Below are positions 20,697 through 31,820 of a stretch of 64,000 nt of DNA, one piece after another. The translations under genes and the position numbers were made by a program. This DNA comes from Aporrectodea caliginosa (lineage: Eukaryota; Annelida; Clitellata; Crassiclitellata; Lumbricidae): positions 921,001 through 985,000 of the forward strand of contig JACEVL010000034.1 of assembly GCA_020284085.1 (NCBI GenBank). The letters run 5' to 3'. The notes below the pieces were generated by a model that was given only the letters and a program-made list of their open reading frames with translations, made no database searches and had not been told where the DNA came from. The stretch's first letter is position 1. The number at the start of each line of letters is the position of its first letter.

Positions 20697-21190
20697 GGTT
20701 CCGCTTGTCTATCTCTCGGTCTACCTGCTTGTCTGTGTCCGTGGTCCGTCTCTCTGTCTACCTATATCTGCCTGTTCTTCTCTCTGTCTATATACGTGCC
20801 ACCTGTATGTTGACCTACCTGTGTAAGTCTTCCATCTATCTGCCCGCCTGTCTGTCTTTCTATCTAACTGCCTTCCTGTCAGAGTGCCTGTCTGTCTCAA
20901 ACACACACACACATTCGAATTAAACATGTGCACAGATCACCTGTCTGTCTGTCTATCTCTGCCTGTTTATCACTGTATGTCTCTGTCTGTCTATATCTGT
21001 CTGTCTGTCTCACTGTCTGCCTTTGTGTCTGTCTGTCTATCTCTGCCTGTTTATCTCTGTCTAGCTCTGCCTGTCTATCTCTACCAGTTTATCTCTGTCT
21101 GTCTCTGTCTATCTCTGTGTGTCTGTCTCACTGTCTGCCTGTGTGTCTCTGTTTGTCCGTCCGTCCGTCCGTATCTGTCTGTGTGTAGCG
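20697..21190. repeat. (TCTG)n-rich microsatellite
   Basis: Long imperfect tctg/tctatctg repeats, interrupted by (CA)n at about 20903. Cys/Leu/Ser-rich frames across it are artefacts. Confidence 0.92.
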
Positions 21191-22268
21191 TGACTTTACA
21201 GAGCTTCATTGTCTGCATAATCTCTTGTGATCTGACGTCGATAATTGAATGGCCTATGATGATATAATTTGCTATTCACAGCCATACAATCGGTAATCGC
21301 ATTATTCTACACCTGAATCAGTCCACGTATGATGATCAGGTATTTTGCACCAACAGTAGGAGATATACCACCTCTAGCGGACCACCTCATCCATATTCAT
21401 ACCTCGTACATACGAACATCGACAATTCTAGTCTTCACCATCAAGGTCAACAGCAATATAGAAGAACGGTTACTGCTAGGGATGTCCAAGGTTTCTGTAA
21501 AGGCATGTACAATGTTTCTGCCCAGATCCACCACAGGTCCTGGAGTGGCCAGTATTTTTTTCTGAGGATAGTCCAACCATTGGCTCGAGGGGTTCCCGGT
21601 ATTTCTTGTAAAAGGTGTTGTCTTTAAAAAGGTTTATCTATTGTTTCCACCAAGGCGTGTCCAGTATTTCGGTCAAGGTCTACCAGTCTTTCGGCAGTGG
21701 AGTGCCCTGAGGATAGATAGTCCAATCGTGCGGCCAACAGATGCCTCGTGCTTTATCTGGGGGTATATAATAGTGTTTGGGCACAGGTTCGTCTAATGTT
21801 TCTGCCCGTGCTGGTCTGTCCAATGTTTCAACCAAAGACGCTAGTGTATCAGTTCGAAGGCTCACCGCTCCTTCCCATGGTCAGCATTTGTCCATGAAGG
21901 TGGGACATAACTGCAGAGCTGAAACATCCATTCTCACAACTCTATGTTCATTCCAGTCAATAACGGTTTTACCATTTGTCCATGACTCATTTGCTAATCG
22001 TTATTACTCTTAATAGCTTATGTCGCGCCATGTCTAGTGCACAAGGCATCAACCGATGGCGCTCCAAAACTAAGTCGTATTCATGCTGTTTCCCTTTTAG
22101 ACGTGCACTATGCAAAAGCCAGTGAAAGCTTCAAGCTTGACTTAAGCTCTGGCCATAGCTGGCATTTGAGCGACTTTGTCGTTGAAATTCGTCTGAGCGA
22201 CATGTTTCAACGGTTTGTGCAGCATCCGGCTTCCTTTCAGGAAATTCACTCTACTCTTTCACTCAGCC
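21191..22268. other. 3' flank of the ankyrin gene with a degenerate repeated word
   Basis: Words of the type 'tccaatgtttc', 'ccagtatttc' and 'ccagtctttcgg' recur at irregular 40-60 bp spacing between about 21480 and 21840, suggesting an old, decayed minisatellite. No coding frame is supported. Confidence 0.4.
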
Positions 22269-25200
22269 TCATACTCTCTGAACTCTTGTGTTCAGCATCG
22301 GTGCTTTGGTGATGATAACCGTCTCAGCAGCGGCTCTTCTGCCCTTCAGCCTGTCTCCTTCCGACGACAGACTGTCACAATCATCGTTGGCCAGCAGTAC
22401 GTACTGTCCGAGGTCCAGCGTCCGGACGCTCTGCTTCCACGCCTTCACCAGGATGTCCTTGAAGTACGCGCCCCATCCGACCTTCTCGTAGCTCTCGAGG
22501 GCGGCTCCGTTCTCCAGCAACAGCTCCACGATGTCCTCGTGCCCGTTCTGGTGGGCCAGCTGGATCGGCGCCACTCCCTCGCGGGACTCGTGTCCCAGCT
22601 CGCTTCCGGCCTTGACGAGGAACTCGACCACTCGTCGGTGTCCGTTGAGACAGGCCATGTGGAGTGGTATCATTCCCCGCTCATCCTCGGCGTTCGCATC
22701 GGCACTGTTGAACAACAACATCTGAACCATTTCGAGGTCCCCGTGCTGTGCGGCGTAGTGCAGACACGTCACTCCATCCACTGAAGCAAGGTTCACCTTG
22801 GCCCTCGACAGAACCAGTTCCTCGGCCACGAGGATGTGTCCGTTCTGAACGGCCAGAAGCACAGCGCCGGTGCCGTCACCTGCCTGATGATTTGGATCGG
22901 CCCCGGCAGACACCAGCCTCTGTACCACACAGTGATGACCGTACTGACTGGCGAAGAACAGCGGTGTCCAGCCGGCATCGTCCGTCAAGTCGAGCTGAGC
23001 CCCGGCGCGCAGCAGAAGGTCGACGATCGTAGCGTTCCCGTTTTGAGAGGCAATGTGCAGCGAGGAGAATCCGTCCTGGATCTGGAGGTTCACGTCGGCT
23101 CCTCTGGATATGAGGCTTTCGACGATCCCCGTATGGCCGGACTTCGTGGCGAAGTAGAGCGGGTTGATCTGGTCGTGGGTGTCGAGATTAACGTCTGCCC
23201 CGGCCGAAAGAAGTTCCCCGACGATCTCCACGTGGCCCTGATCGCAGGCCACGTGTAGTGGAGCGACGCCGGTCACCTCCTGTAGGTTCACGTTTGCACC
23301 GTGACTGACCAAACACGTAACGTACTCAAGGGACCCACGCTGCGTCGCCAGGAGCAACGGCGTGAACCCCTCAAGGGTCTGAACATTGGCGTTGACGCCT
23401 GCCTCCAGTAGAACCCTCGCGATGTCCTTCCGATCGTCCTGGATGGAGTAGTGGAGCGGAGTCCATCCGTTCGTGTCCTGTTTACTCCCGAAAGCGCCGC
23501 AGTCAAGCAGCAGTTCGACCACCGGAAGATGCCCGTTCTGAGCGGCGATGTGCAGCGGACAGCATCCCTGGTTCTCCGCCACGTTCACGTCCGCCGCCGC
23601 CTCAGAGATGAGCTGCCGCACGACGTCCTCATGACCCTCCTGCGCCGCCAGATACAGACTCGTGAAGCCGTGGTAGGTTTTACGGTCCACGTCCGCCGAC
23701 GATAGTGCCAGAACCTCCACGGCTCGAGAGTGTCCGGCCTGGGCAGCGGCATGCAGAGCCGTCCAGCCGAGAAAGTCCACTCGGTCCGGTTGGGCGCCTA
23801 ACGATAGGAGCCGGACGATGCAGTCGTAGTGACCGCTGTGGGCGGCGATAAAGAGAGGAGTGTGACCATCGATTGTCTGCGTGTTGACATCGGCTCCGTG
23901 CTGCTTCAGAAAGTCGATACAGTCCAAGAAGCTGTTTTCAGCGGCGAAATGCATCGGCGTCCAACCCTTCTTATCCTGCAGGTTGACTAGGGATCCCGCC
24001 TCGACCAGACTGACCACCGTGTCCAGATCGTCCTGCTGGCAGGCGGCGTGCAGAGCAGAAATACAGTCGTCCGTCTCCATATCCTTCCTGTTGACCTCCG
24101 CACCGTGTTGCAGAAGTAGCCTCACCACGGACGGGTGTCGGTTGAGCACGGCTATCAGTAGACTAGAGTGTCCATCGTTTGTCCGAAGGTCAGCATTGAC
24201 CCCCGCTTCAAGCAACGCCACAACCACCTCGTCGTGTCCATTCTGGGCGGCGTGATGCAACGGCGACCATCCAACCGCGTCTGTTGCTGCAGAGTCGGCT
24301 CCGCGAGCTACCAGAACCCGCACCGCATCCGCGTGACCGTTCTCCGAAGCCAGATGAAGTGGAGCGTATCGGTCGCTGGTCCTGCGGTTGATGTCCGCTC
24401 CGTTGGACAGCAGGATGTTGATGATGTCGACGTGGCCGTCCTGTGCGGCGTAGTGCAGGGGCGACCACGACGAGGACTTGGCGACCATGTTCGGATTGGC
24501 CTTGAACTCCATCAGAAGGGTCACGGTTCCGTAATGGCCGTTCTGGCAGGCCACGTGGATCGGAGCGAACCCGTCCTCCTCCGTGAGATCAACATCCGCC
24601 TCGTTCTCCATCAGGACCCTCGCAATGTCCTCGTACCCGTGCTGGGCGGCTAAATACAGAGCCACGATCCCGTCCTTGCTCGGGTAGTTAACGCTCAATC
24701 CGCTGTCGACAAGAGCCCGAACCACGTCCAGTTGACCCTTCTCGCAGGCCCCGTGAAGGGCCGTCCAACCGTCGGAGTCCTGGACCATCACGTCGGCCCC
24801 TGACGCCAGCAGCAGGTCCACCGTCGACGTATGCCCCGCCTGCGAGGCCAGATACAACGCCGTGTAGTTCTCCATCGTGACAGCGTTGATCTGGGCACCG
24901 CTGTCCAGCAGGTGCTTGGCTATCTCGTCAAATCCCTTATCACAGGCAAAGTGCAGCGCACTCCAGTCCTCCTTGTCACCGGCGTTCACGTCGGCCCCGA
25001 CTTCCGTCAGCATCTCCACAACCCGCGGGAATCCCTGAGAGCAGGCACAGTGTAGCGGCGTCCAGCCCCCGGTCTCGTTCCTCCGATTCACGTCCGCCTT
25101 TGCCGAGATGAAGAGTCGGATGATTTCTTCGTTACCCAGCTCAGCAGCCAACGTGAAGGCGCTCAGTCCGTTGGGTAAAACCGTCGTACAGACTTCACCC

Positions 25201-25388
25201 GCCTGGTCGCTGAACCTCTCGATTCCTGCCGCCAGGGTCTCGACATCTTCCGTTCGGACGAGATCGATAAAGTCTGCGGCTGCATCCAGGCGTTCATCGT
25301 CCTGTTCGTTTTCTTCATCTGTGACTAGTTCATCGTCATCCATGACTATGCTTCCATTTTCGTTTCTGACTTCCATATCGGACTCCAT
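22269..25388 (-). CDS. Ankyrin-repeat protein with 27 repeats (1039 aa)
   Basis: One long open exon. The frame extends upstream of the chosen ATG, but those codons run into a strong acceptor (TTGTTTTTTCAG, exon from about 25427). I therefore start at the in-frame ATG at 25388 (MESDMEVRNENG) and expect a non-coding first exon upstream. An acidic N-terminus (about 60 aa, 'DDDELVTDEENEQDDE') is followed by 27 consecutive ankyrin repeats of 33 aa with canonical G-TPLH-AA--GH---V--LL--GADVN- patterns. A non-ankyrin tail of about 65 aa ('VGWGAYFKDILVKAWKQ') ends the protein. No kinase, death, SAM, SOCS or membrane segment is visible. It is likely an intracellular scaffold or adaptor, but its partner is unknown and I cannot assign it to a named family. 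Such long single-exon ankyrin arrays occur in several invertebrates. Orientation is the same as the TCAF cluster, with no evidence of co-regulation. Confidence 0.9.
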   Translation of the reverse strand: MESDMEVRNENGSIVMDDDELVTDEENEQDDERLDAAADFIDLVRTEDVETLAAGIERFSDQAGEVCTTVLPNGLSAFTLAAELGNEEIIRLFISAKADVNRRNETGGWTPLHCACSQGFPRVVEMLTEVGADVNAGDKEDWSALHFACDKGFDEIAKHLLDSGAQINAVTMENYTALYLASQAGHTSTVDLLLASGADVMVQDSDGWTALHGACEKGQLDVVRALVDSGLSVNYPSKDGIVALYLAAQHGYEDIARVLMENEADVDLTEEDGFAPIHVACQNGHYGTVTLLMEFKANPNMVAKSSSWSPLHYAAQDGHVDIINILLSNGADINRRTSDRYAPLHLASENGHADAVRVLVARGADSAATDAVGWSPLHHAAQNGHDEVVVALLEAGVNADLRTNDGHSSLLIAVLNRHPSVVRLLLQHGAEVNRKDMETDDCISALHAACQQDDLDTVVSLVEAGSLVNLQDKKGWTPMHFAAENSFLDCIDFLKQHGADVNTQTIDGHTPLFIAAHSGHYDCIVRLLSLGAQPDRVDFLGWTALHAAAQAGHSRAVEVLALSSADVDRKTYHGFTSLYLAAQEGHEDVVRQLISEAAADVNVAENQGCCPLHIAAQNGHLPVVELLLDCGAFGSKQDTNGWTPLHYSIQDDRKDIARVLLEAGVNANVQTLEGFTPLLLATQRGSLEYVTCLVSHGANVNLQEVTGVAPLHVACDQGHVEIVGELLSAGADVNLDTHDQINPLYFATKSGHTGIVESLISRGADVNLQIQDGFSSLHIASQNGNATIVDLLLRAGAQLDLTDDAGWTPLFFASQYGHHCVVQRLVSAGADPNHQAGDGTGAVLLAVQNGHILVAEELVLSRAKVNLASVDGVTCLHYAAQHGDLEMVQMLLFNSADANAEDERGMIPLHMACLNGHRRVVEFLVKAGSELGHESREGVAPIQLAHQNGHEDIVELLLENGAALESYEKVGWGAYFKDILVKAWKQSVRTLDLGQYVLLANDDCDSLSSEGDRLKGRRAAAETVIITKAPMLNTRVQRV

Positions 25389-25427
25389 GACTCCTGGATA
25401 ATCTCTTACTGATCGACAGAGACTAGG
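25389..25427 (-). other. Probable 5' UTR part of the ankyrin exon, with upstream splice acceptor
   Basis: Minus strand reads TTGTTTTTTCAG at 25439-25428, a textbook polypyrimidine tract plus AG. The bases from 25427 to the ATG would be 5' UTR. The matching first exon was not located. Confidence 0.6.
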
Positions 25428-25439
25428 CTGAAAAAACAA

Positions 25440-25814
25440 TTGAAATAGACATCAAGGTATACATAAAGAACCTTCAGAAGTCAGATGTTCAACGTAACAG
25501 CTATTTTCAGTGTCACCATATTTTACATTTTAATTCTTTTAATTACTATCCCTTGATAGTATTGTCAAATTTTCTGTTTAACTGCACTTATTCATCCGGT
25601 TGTTTTAGACGGGACACCTATGGGACTTAAGCCATGGAAAGAAATGAACACGCTTGTTATTCTGATTGATAATCTCTTAGCATTTCTGCTATATCACAAG
25701 TCTGTGCTCTTCAATTGGCTATCTGTGGCTCACAACTCGGCAAGACCAGCCACTTTTAGACATTTTCGGCTCCACTTGTGTTCCCTTGCCAACTTATAAC
25801 GAGTACACAGAAGA
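25440..25814. other. Intergenic stretch, nothing recognised
   Basis: Should contain the first intron and/or promoter of the ankyrin gene. No clear signal seen. Confidence 0.35.
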
Positions 25815-25945
25815 ACATTATCAGTGGGAAGATCAGACGGTGAGGGAGAGGACTGTCTACGCGCCCACATATACCAAGGCTAAGAAAATTGAAGTTGCTA
25901 ACACTTCATATTGATGGATTCCTCTTAGAGCCAGCTTAAGGGACA
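25815..25945 (+). mobile_element. SINE family 1 fragment (body/tail only)
   Basis: 'agacggtgagggagaggact', 'ccaaggctaagaaaattgaa' and 'agcttaagggac' match the family 1 body in inverse orientation relative to 2300-2590. The tRNA head is missing. Confidence 0.65.
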
Positions 25946-26023
25946 GTTAAAACAAAACTCTGACATTTCACTGTAAGTGAACCAAGCATATGTTCCTAAA
26001 TATATTTAAAATATATAAGCTGA

Positions 26024-26060
26024 CTACAGTTGGACAGATATACCATCTGTCCAACTGTAG
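26024..26060. repeat. Perfect hairpin, 16-bp stem, 5-nt loop
   Basis: CTACAGTTGGACAGAT (26024-26039) is exactly inverted at 26045-26060 with the loop ATACC. No flanking target duplication. Confidence 0.75.
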
Positions 26061-26189
26061 GAAACGAACTTATAATTTCATGTAGAAGTAAGAGACAAGG
26101 TATTTTTAGCCACAACACATAATCAGTTTCTTCCATTCGGTCAGTGAATTTCAACGTGCCTGACTAAATACCTTGTTCAAAGACGTGCT

Positions 26190-26370
26190 TGAATGCAACA
26201 CATCACATAACTTCACATCATATCATATCATATCACAGCTAGCTCAACACCCCTTCACGTATCATCATATCACATCACAACACATTATATCCCTTCACAC
26301 AGCATCATATCAGATCACAACATCTCATAACACATTTCACGGCACATCACTTCACATTACATTTACATAA
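26190..26370. repeat. CATAT/CACATC-type imperfect short tandem repeat
   Basis: Repeated 'catatcacatcacaacacat' words. The frame 26173-26370 is a low-complexity artefact. Confidence 0.75.
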
Positions 26371-27239
26371 GTGAGATGAATACCAGACCACAAGGAAGCC
26401 TCACATTACCTAAGCAATTAGATGCCTTCCCTCTGAGGAGAAATGTTTCGCAGAATCTCCACCACTCTCTCTTCTTCATGGCCAACGCCTCAACTCAGTC
26501 GATTGTCTTGCAGTTTGTTTTCCATAGCATCTCTGAAACATACACCATCATCATAAACAACAACAACAACAACAAGGGCATCATTATCATCGTTGGGATC
26601 ATAATTATTCTCTTCAAGAATATAATTTTATATTGATGAATGCTCGAAATACCTACCAGATATACCAGGTCGTAATTGAGGTTGGCCTACCACAAACATT
26701 AATACCAATACTGTGTATGTAACAAGTTGCGTACTCTATGAATATGCGAATATTGATTCATTATTAGTGTCATTAGGGCCTACTGGCATGCCTTGTGTGG
26801 TGTCATAAAATCACATAAACTAATCATAAAACAGAGTTCATTACTAAACAAATTATTCAGTTTCAGACCTAGTTTCGCCAGTCAATTAAAACTCAACCCA
26901 AACGTTCATAACCGACCTATTACTATTCACGAATCCTCTGTGTCAACAACCTACTCTCAACTCACGCTCCTTCTAACCGTAAACGTTTCTCGCCCACGAA
27001 ATACTTAGGGACAGAATATGGGACTAATCATTTCAAACGTAAAACGAGGCTAAATCATGATTGAAGACTCGAGTAACTTAATTGTTGCTGGCCATGCTAA
27101 TTAGACATACCTTGAAACATACCTTAACGCCATGAAACAGATTGAAATCGGTCAACCATTTTAATCTATCGATCTAGTCTTTACGCATACATTATTATCC
27201 AGCAGTTTAGGCTATATCACTAAATATCTCAGCACAAAA
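26371..27239. other. Intergenic stretch, nothing recognised
   Basis: Contains a short (CAA)n at about 26560. No gene or mobile element identified. Confidence 0.4.
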
Positions 27240-27264
27240 TGCTATGTGCTATATATAATTTATA

Positions 27265-27600
27265 CATATCTCTGTGTATATATTTATATATGTATATATG
27301 TATAAGTACAGAGAGAGACAGACAGAGACAGAGAGAAAAACATACAGAAAGGTAGAGAGAAGGAGACAGAGACAGAGATAAACAGAGAGAGAAACAGAGA
27401 GAGACAGACACACAGCGACAGAGACAGTGACACACACAGAGACAGAGACAGACAGAGACAGAGAGAGAACATGCATATTTATGTATATATATATATATAT
27501 GCATATTTATGTATATATATATATCCAGATAGATACATAAACAAAGACAGAGAGAGAGACACCTGAGAGACACAGAGAGACATAGAGAGAGGGCATTATA
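27265..27600. repeat. (AT)n plus (GACAGA)n microsatellite
   Basis: A tatata-rich segment, then gacagagaca repeats, then a second tatata segment and more gaga. Leu/Ser/Cys-rich minus-strand frames are artefacts. Confidence 0.9.
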
Positions 27601-27869
27601 TATAGAGGAAATGTCATGTGAATGGTATTGGTTTAGTGAGTATGTAAAATATTGAATTGGCTCAGTTCATTCGGCCCACTTCGACTCACGTGATCTGTCA
27701 ATCATCAATACCTATAATAGCAGTAGGCCTGTTAGGCTAACAGGTTGGTAGCAGATAATATTGGTCCTACACAGTAAGAGCTATGGACTTGGCTGGCCTA
27801 TGTAGGTGCCTAAATTGGGACTGCTTTATGAGCCCACCTCTCCAACAGTCGAAGGGTGAAATTCCATCG

Positions 27870-28165
27870 AACATACTATCCACATAAACATATATGCATA
27901 CAGAGACGCAAACACTAGACATACAGATATGCATACATTATAGATATGTAGACATATAGAAACACTGATATGCAGACATACACTCACGAAAAGACGCAGA
28001 CATACAGACAGACAGACATATAGACACATAAACATATAGAAACAGACATAGGGAGGGACACATATACACACAGACCATAGCTACAAAAAAACACTGACAC
28101 AGAGGCATTTACACACACACACACACACAGAGGCAGAGACACACAGGCATACAGAAACACAGACA
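27870..28165. repeat. (ACATAGA/CACACA)n microsatellite
   Basis: Imperfect acatacagaca and (CA)n repeats. Confidence 0.88.
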
Positions 28166-28545
28166 CATCTAAAGGTCGCAAGGTCAACTGCTGTAGTCAA
28201 CTCACGCTGTGCATGAATTATTTTTCAAAACTCTTTAAGAACTGGTAATGGTATTTCTGTGGTCACCCCAGTACACTTTATAGGGTAACCTCATACCTAT
28301 GCATCCACATACATATTCAGTACTTGGGGGTATTTGATAGGCTCTATATAAATCAGTAGGCTCAAGGCTCCTCATCTGAGACGGTTACTGTAGTGGGAGC
28401 TCGATCAAGTCCTTCACTCACAATTGCTCATCGTCATCTATTGATGCTTGGTCGTTAGATAGTGGTTCTTAACAAAACACAAAAATAATTCTATTTGTTT
28501 TGCAGTAAACAATTTCTTATGTCACTGCTTTGTGTAGTAGCATTA

Positions 28546-29217
28546 TAGAAATTACTAATTCATAATGCAAAGAAATTACTAATTAATAATGCAAGGAAAT
28601 TACTAATTAATAATGCATAGAAATTACTAATGTGTAATGCATAGAAATTACTAATTCATAATGCAAGGAAATTACTAATTAATAATGCAAGGAAATTACT
28701 AATTAATAATGCATAGAAATTACTAATGTGTAATGCATAGAAATTACGAATTAGCAATGCATAGAAATTACTAATTATTAATGCATAGAAATTACTAATT
28801 AATAATGCAAGGAAATTACTAATTAATAATGCATAGAAATTACTAATGTGTAATGCATAGAAATTACTGATGTGTAATGCATAGAAATTACTAATTAGCA
28901 ATGCATAGAAATTACTAATTATTAATGCATAGAAATTACTAATTCATAATGCAAGGAAATTACTAATTAATAATGCATAGAAATTAGTAATGTGTAATGC
29001 ATAGAAATTACTGATGTGTAATGCATAGAAATTACTAATTAGCAATGCATAGAAATTACTAATTATTAATGCATAGAAATTACTAATTCATAATGCAAGG
29101 AAATTACTAATTAATAATGCATAAAAATTACTAATTAATAATGCATAAAAATTACTAATTAATAATGCATAAAAATTACTAATTAATAATGCATAGAAAT
29201 TACTAATTAGCAATGCA
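28546..29217. repeat. 24-bp AT-rich minisatellite with six-unit higher-order period
   Basis: About 28 copies of a 24-bp unit, consensus 'gaaattactaattaataatgcata'-like. The variable position after 'acta' takes the forms att-CAT, att-AAT, atGTGT, att-AGC and att-ATT. In the middle of the array the order AAT, GTGT, (ctga)GTGT, AGC, ATT, CAT occurs twice in succession, a 144-bp higher-order repeat. Each unit contains a TAATTA-like homeodomain core and ATGCAT. The 81-codon minus-strand frame is a repeat artefact. Confidence 0.93.
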
Positions 29218-29479
29218 TGCTGGAAGTTGGGTTCATAGGTTAGTTAAGATTATTTTTATGTTTTAATTCAAAGGATGCAATGTGTTGGATGTAGAAACCT
29301 GTTTTGCGTCCAGTCGAGGGCATCTGGAATGGATAAATTTTTATTTTCCCCACTTTTTATAACCCGATGTAAATTCCGCTGAGGAATAAAAAACTTCAGT
29401 ATTATTCAATCAGAGAAACTTGATATATTATTTTTTAACATCCAAGGTAGATGTAATGTTTCAGGTTCCCAAAAACCTG
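29218..29479. other. Intergenic stretch, nothing recognised
   Basis: AT-rich, no family seen. Confidence 0.35.
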
Positions 29480-29780
29480 TCCACAGACATTGTTATTGTT
29501 ATTGTCATTGTTATTGTCCCTTTTATTGCCATTGCCAATGTTAATAGCTCTTGCTGTTGCAAGAGCAATAGCAATAGCAGTGTAACTAGTTGCATCTTTT
29601 GTCAACTAGCTTTTAGAATAAACGAATAAGAATATTATTTGATTGATTTGATTATTGATTGATTGATTGAGTTATTTATTATTATTGTCATTGTCATTGT
29701 CATGGTCATTGTCATTGCTATTGCTATTGTTATTGTTATTGTTATTGTTATTTTTTTTAATATTATTATTATCAGGCCTA
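29480..29780. repeat. (ATTGTT)n/(GATT)n microsatellite
   Basis: Two blocks of attgtt/attgtc repeats with a gattgatt segment between. Confidence 0.9.
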
Positions 29781-29869
29781 TATCATCATTATTATTATTA
29801 CTCCAAAGATATTGCGCAATTGTCTATTGTGAATAACAAAAAGGAACTGGCTATTCACATAATATTTGA

Positions 29870-30720
29870 CAGTCATGTTTGCATGTGACCCCTCAGGGCA
29901 AAGCACCCCTCCGTCGAACCATATCACAGCCAGTCACAAGGCCTCTACCGGTAAGCCTACAGGCCTATCATCACAGGCCAGCTCAGCCTATTGTCTCCGA
30001 AAGCTACGCCTACAGTGGCGTCATGCGGGAGTCATACGGTCCTATGATACGGACCTGACCAGTTCATCCAATTCCTACCTTCCTCAACAGAAAAAATCAG
30101 CTTAACTAAAACAGACGCCAGCTGTGCGGAATATATCGGCGTTTAACGACTGTACAACAACATGTTGTGCGCGTACGAAGCGGTGTACACAGACTCACCT
30201 GTTGTGGATGTTATACGATAGCTTCGAGCGTACAAAGCCGTGTACAATAGTCGTATGTTCCCAGCGATCAATTGAATAACGATTTTGACGACCTACCTCC
30301 TAATAGCACGCGCTCACCGTTAGCACTGCCAGACATAGCCCGGCCCTAGCTATCTGTCTACCTGTGCACCTGAGAACACGTCATCGCCATAGAGATAAAG
30401 GACGTACGTGCAGGTGTTTTATGCTTAACACGCCACCTGGCGAATAGAGCTGCAGGTCTAGCCAACTGGCGAATAACCTGACGAATGTTGTATCAATTGT
30501 ACGAGTTTGAACGGCGTCTAAGCGGTTGGCCATCTGGCGAATTCTTGGAGCGATAATTGTGACGTTATTGACAACCTAGTCCGTTCCTATTCGTGAGGGC
30601 TGCAGACACCCATCTGGCGAATAAAGTGGGAATAGCGTATCTCTGGCAACCGGACTTGGATCTCCATTAACTCCGCCACTGACGCTGGATAAAGGAGGAG
30701 GGCGTACTATGCGCAGGGTA
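29870..30720. other. Complex non-repetitive block with a recurring CTGGCGAATA motif
   Basis: Higher GC and sequence complexity than its surroundings. 'CTGGCGAATA' or a close variant occurs at about 30437, 30466, 30533 (CTGGCGAATT) and 30613, always after 'CA' or 'CAN'. A second repeated word, 'gcgtacgaagcggtgtaca'/'gcgtacaaagccgtgtaca', lies at about 30172 and 30227. No coding frame is supported. It could be a regulatory module or a decayed repeat. Confidence 0.45.
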
Positions 30721-31312
30721 AGATATACTCTCTAACTCTCTTGGTAAGACCGCTTACTCATAGCTCGTGAATAAGCTGGCGCCCTTCGCTTAGCTTTCAG
30801 GTGACGCAATTTGGAGTTTACCATTCCGCTTACCTACGATTTTTTGGAAATACCCGAGGTCCTCAACTCTGATGATATCTAAAAACCTTAATCTCGAACG
30901 ATACCTGGGAATATACTGTGACTCTTGCTGTGTCACGCACCTTTAACAGAATGGGCTCTCAGGCTTTCTCGGTGACCGGTAAGCAAGAGCTTTGGAATGT
31001 GCGACCCAGTTCAGTTCGTTCTATCATTCTTCCAGGTCAATAAGGTATAACTTTGGGCTAACCTCACAATTCATCTTGCATGCCGACTCAAATTGTACAC
31101 AAATTTCACTCAAAGTTCAAACAAATTTAAACTTGCTTACTGTAATCGGGCTTCTACTTTCTCTGAACTTTCGGATTCGACTTGACTTGTCCAATAGGGA
31201 TTGTGATTTAGACTGCGATTTCGCTTGAAGCGACTATCAAAAATATTGAAGTTTTGAGGATTTTGATAACCGATCTATTATTATAAGTCATTTGAATGAT
31301 TATAGTAGATTA
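30721..31312. other. Intergenic stretch, nothing recognised
   Basis: A tail-type word 'gctcgtgaataagctgg' at about 30763 links it to the repeat tail at 50.03 kb. No gene seen. Confidence 0.35.
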
Positions 31313-31367
31313 GATTCGATTGGACTAGACTAGACTAGACTAGACTAGACTAGACTAGACTAGACTA
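31313..31367. repeat. (GACTA)n pentanucleotide microsatellite
   Basis: About ten perfect 'gacta' units. Confidence 0.95.
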
Positions 31368-31820
31368 TATTAGATTAGATTACAAGTGAGTTAAGACAAG
31401 ACACAACTTGACTATATGGTGGATTATTCGAGATCAGATTAGGCTAGATTAGATTGGACGAAAGAAAATGATGATGCTATATCGAAGCGTAACGTGAAAA
31501 TCAATTAGTTTTTAATAGTCAATAAAAAAACTCCCAAGTTTTCTGTAACGGACATCCAATCAATTTATTACTCTTAACATAACTTTAATAAATACAACAG
31601 TTTCATAAGTACAACAATTATAACGGGACTTTATTATTATGCATTTATTAAGCGCCACTATCTAATGACCAACAATCAATCGATGGCGCTGAGCAATTGT
31701 GAGTGAGTGACTTGTTTAAGGTCCCTACACAGTTATCGTCTCAGGGGCGGAGGATCGAACCCTTGCTCTCCGCCTTACAAGGCAAGCGCTCAACAAGTCG
31801 GCTACCGTGTGCCACAAAAA

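Noticed and set aside
25389..25439. Extending the ankyrin protein to the upstream in-frame codons (FFQPSLCRS...)
   Set aside because: These codons overlap a strong splice acceptor and begin without ATG. The ATG at 25388 is preferred.
28546..29217. CRISPR-like array of 24-bp repeats
   Set aside because: Repeats are contiguous with no unique spacers, and the genome is eukaryotic. It is a minisatellite.
29866..30105. 79-codon plus-strand frame
   Set aside because: No family resemblance and an internal GTAAGC. It lies in a possibly regulatory block.
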